NCBI RefSeq assembly: GCF_900091525.1
Contig: NZ_FMCU01000006.1
Span: 1 to 64,000 of the forward strand
Origin: Micromonospora matsumotoense
GTDB taxonomy: Bacteria; Actinomycetota; Actinomycetes; Mycobacteriales; Micromonosporaceae
Direction: 5' to 3'
Length of the DNA: 64,000 bases
The notes beneath the pieces were generated by a model that worked only from the letters and a program-made list of their open reading frames with translations, searched no databases and was not told the origin of the DNA. Numbering within the stretch: position 1 is the first letter of the stretch; each line of letters begins with the position of its first letter. Shown here piece by piece: positions 62,112 to 64,000 of the stretch. The position numbers and the translations under genes are program-made.

Positions 62112-63578
62112 TCAGTCGGTCAGGCCGAGTGCCTCGGCCGCCGCGCGGCCGTTGGCGTGGCTCGCCCCGTAGGTCGTGACGAAGGCCCGCACCCCCTCCG
62201 GTCGCCACCGCCCCGGCCAGCCCATCTCCACCACCGTCACCGAATGCGTCGCGGCCAGCGCCCCGACCAGGGCGGGACCGCCGGGCAGTCGGTGCAGGTG
62301 CCGCCCGACCAGCACGATCGGCCGACCGGCGGCGAGCCGCCCCACCGCGGCCGGATCGGCCTCGGTGGCGATCACCCGGACCTGCGCGACATCGGACAGG
62401 TGGGGACCCAGCCCCCAGGGCACCCGGCCCTCGGCGATGGTGGCGGCGGCGTACACCTGCACCACGAGCGGCCGTCCCAGCCCGGTCAGGTCGCCCTCGA
62501 CCCGGACGGCCCGGCGGGCGGCCTGGTACCCGAGACCGGCCGGGACGGGGGCGGGCGGGACGGGCAGGTCGCGCGGGAGGGCGTCCAGGGTCCAGGCGGC
62601 GAGCGCGGCGGCCCGGCCGGCGGCCTGCTCCACCCGGGCCCGGTCCAGCCGGCCGTCGCCGATCGCCCCGATGATCTCGGCCACCACCCGCTCGACCAGC
62701 GCGGCGTCGACCTTCGCGCCCACGCAGAGCAGGTCCGCCCCGGCGGCCAGCGCCCGTACGGCGGCCGACCCGACCCCACCGGCGGCGACGGCCGCGCCCT
62801 TCATCTCCAACGCGTCGGTGATCACCGCGCCGGTGAAGCCGTACTCGCCGCGCAGCAGGTCGACCAGGACGGCCCGGCTGAAGGTGGCCGGCCCGTCCCC
62901 GGTCAGCGCCGGCACCCGGATGTGCGCCGTCATGACCGCCTGCACGCCCGCGTCGACCACCGCCGCGAAGGGCGGCAGGTCACGGGCCCGCAGCAGCGCC
63001 GCGTCGGCGTCCACGGTGGGCAACTCGTGGTGGGAGTCGGCGATGGTGGCGCCGTGGCCCGGGAAGTGCTTGGCGCAGGCCGCCACCCCGACGGATTGGA
63101 GGCCCGTCACCGCCGCGGCCGAGTGCGCGGCCACCCGGGCCGGGTCGGCGCCGAACGCGCGGGTGCCGATCACCGGGTTGTCGTCGGCGGTGTTGACGTC
63201 GACCGTGGGGGCCAGATCGACGGTGACGCCGACGGCGGCCAGTTCGGCGCCGATGGCCGCGTAGATCCGGTGGGTGAGGGTGGTGTCGTCGACCGCGCCG
63301 AGCGCCGCGTTGCCCGGGTACGGGCTGCCGGTGGCGTGCGCCAGCCGGGTGACGTCGCCGCCCTCCTCGTCGATGGCGACCAGCACGTCGGGCCGGGCGG
63401 CCCGCAGCGCGGCGGTGCTCGCCGCCAACTGGGCCGGGTCGTGCACGTTGGTGCCGAACAGGGTGTGCCCGGCGAGCCCCTCGGCGACCAGGTCGACCGC
63501 CCAGTCCGGCGGCACCGGCCCCGGGTATGCGGCCAGCAGTGTGCCCAGCACCAGCCGGCGCAGCCCTGGATCCCCCAT
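62112..63578 (-). CDS. GH3-family beta-N-acetylhexosaminidase-like protein
   Basis: 488 residues from ATG 63578 with AGGGAGAG upstream. GH3 N-domain: DVLVAIDEEGGDVTRLAHAT, GVTVDLAPTVDVNTADDNPV, GVAACAKHFPGHGATIADSH (the KHFPGHG-x5-DSH motif of NagZ-type enzymes) and the nucleophile Asp in AVITDALEMKG. A C-terminal domain (~150 residues) follows. No signal peptide, so probably cytoplasmic recycling of wall or chitin sugars. Divergent from a ROK-type regulator, which suits amino-sugar control. Confidence 0.87.
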   Translation of the reverse strand: MGDPGLRRLVLGTLLAAYPGPVPPDWAVDLVAEGLAGHTLFGTNVHDPAQLAASTAALRAARPDVLVAIDEEGGDVTRLAHATGSPYPGNAALGAVDDTTLTHRIYAAIGAELAAVGVTVDLAPTVDVNTADDNPVIGTRAFGADPARVAAHSAAAVTGLQSVGVAACAKHFPGHGATIADSHHELPTVDADAALLRARDLPPFAAVVDAGVQAVMTAHIRVPALTGDGPATFSRAVLVDLLRGEYGFTGAVITDALEMKGAAVAAGGVGSAAVRALAAGADLLCVGAKVDAALVERVVAEIIGAIGDGRLDRARVEQAAGRAAALAAWTLDALPRDLPVPPAPVPAGLGYQAARRAVRVEGDLTGLGRPLVVQVYAAATIAEGRVPWGLGPHLSDVAQVRVIATEADPAAVGRLAAGRPIVLVGRHLHRLPGGPALVGALAATHSVTVVEMGWPGRWRPEGVRAFVTTYGASHANGRAAAEALGLTD

Positions 63579-63796
63579 CTGACTCTCCCTCTCGTCGCCG
63601 CCCGGCACGGACGCCGGTGTGCGGACGCCTCGCCCGGACGCCCCCGGGTCTCCGGCCCCTGCACCGCCGGACGGCACGAGTGTCGTCGCAGGCGGCCGGG
63701 TCGTCCGAGTCTCCCGGCGTGGGCCGGCCGATACGCTACGGACATCCCTGATCAGCGCGATTCGTTAGCAGAGTTTACGAAAACCAGAGGACGTGG

Positions 63797-64000
63797 CATG
63801 AGTGCGACCCGGCTGCCCGGCACCCCCCGACTGTTGCGGGCGCTCAACGACCGTGCGGCGCTGGAGCTGCTGCTCGAACGCGGCCCGCTCACCCGCGCCC
63901 GGCTCGGTGAGCTGACCGGCCTGTCCAAGGTCACCGCCTCGCAGCTGGTCGAGCGGCTGGAGGAACGCGGGCTGGTCGCCCGGGTCGGCGAGCAGGCCGG
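63797..64000 (+). CDS. ROK-family transcriptional regulator, N-terminal part
   Basis: 68 codons to the window end, from ATG 63797 with GAGGA 6 nt upstream. The N-terminal winged helix (RLLRALNDRAALELLLERGP; LTRARLGELTGLSKVTASQL; VERLEERGLVARVG) is that of ROK/NagC-type repressors. Divergent from the GH3 gene across about 220 bp; GTTTACGAAAAC at 63772-63783 may be an operator. A regulator of amino-sugar use is inferred. Confidence 0.8.

Overview
The window is high-GC actinobacterial DNA. Dense G/C third codon positions, many GTG starts, 4-bp ATGA/GTGA gene couplings, leaderless and GGAGG-type starts, ricin-B tailed secreted enzymes and a ROK/STAS/GH3 complement all suggest Micromonosporaceae, most likely a Micromonospora-like soil organism. 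That placement is inference; the window contains no rRNA or core phylogenetic marker.

Region 1 (1-27460) is a genomic island. Its right end is marked by an exact 45-nt 3' half of tRNA-Lys(CTT) at 27416-27460, which has no 5' half beside it. The left end lies outside the window. The island carries an integrative-element module (replication-relaxation protein, DUF2637 membrane protein, excisionase-like HTH protein and tyrosine integrase, 2572-6595). Next comes a complete class 1 DISARM anti-phage system, drmD-drmMI-drmA-drmB-drmC, as one minus-strand operon (21272 down to 7580). Beyond it are a plus-strand operon of a tiny membrane protein, an HsdM-like methyltransferase and a half-size HsdS-like specificity subunit with no restriction subunit (21640-23958), an OLD-family ATPase/TOPRIM nuclease, and a DUF429 gene broken by an in-frame TGA. 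The restriction-like operon has a 46-bp nested palindrome over its promoter.

Region 2 (27461-35000) is further accessory DNA: a P-loop kinase, then a two-gene unit of a shortened cyclase-like protein and a NACHT NTPase with a membrane C-terminus. These two share a short HGPAAFGN-x-N motif, at the C-terminus of the first and the N-terminus of the second, which is the layout of amyloid-type effector/NLR pairs. A large UPF1-like helicase is transcribed divergently. A 36-bp direct repeat flanks the kinase gene.

Region 3 (35700-46200) encodes secreted carbohydrate-active and related proteins: a parallel beta-helix protein, a CE1-like esterase and a GH59 galactocerebrosidase-like enzyme (all with ricin-type beta-trefoil tails), a seven-repeat RCC1 protein, and a GH11 xylanase with a CBM2.

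Region 4 (46300-52300) is a compact RiPP biosynthetic cluster on the minus strand: MFS exporter, S9 peptidase, an unlisted 33-residue precursor with an alternating Val/Thr tail, an intergenic hairpin, a B12-type radical SAM maturase and a DUF5825 protein. I consider this the best candidate for an undescribed system.

Region 5 (52600-64000) contains a DUF4956-VTC-CotH operon, a DUF72 protein, a secreted three-repeat protein, a leaderless HTH/Clp-N regulator with twin 17-bp palindromes, small conserved proteins, a GNAT acetyltransferase, a STAS anti-sigma antagonist, a GH3 beta-N-acetylhexosaminidase-like enzyme and the start of a divergent ROK-family regulator.
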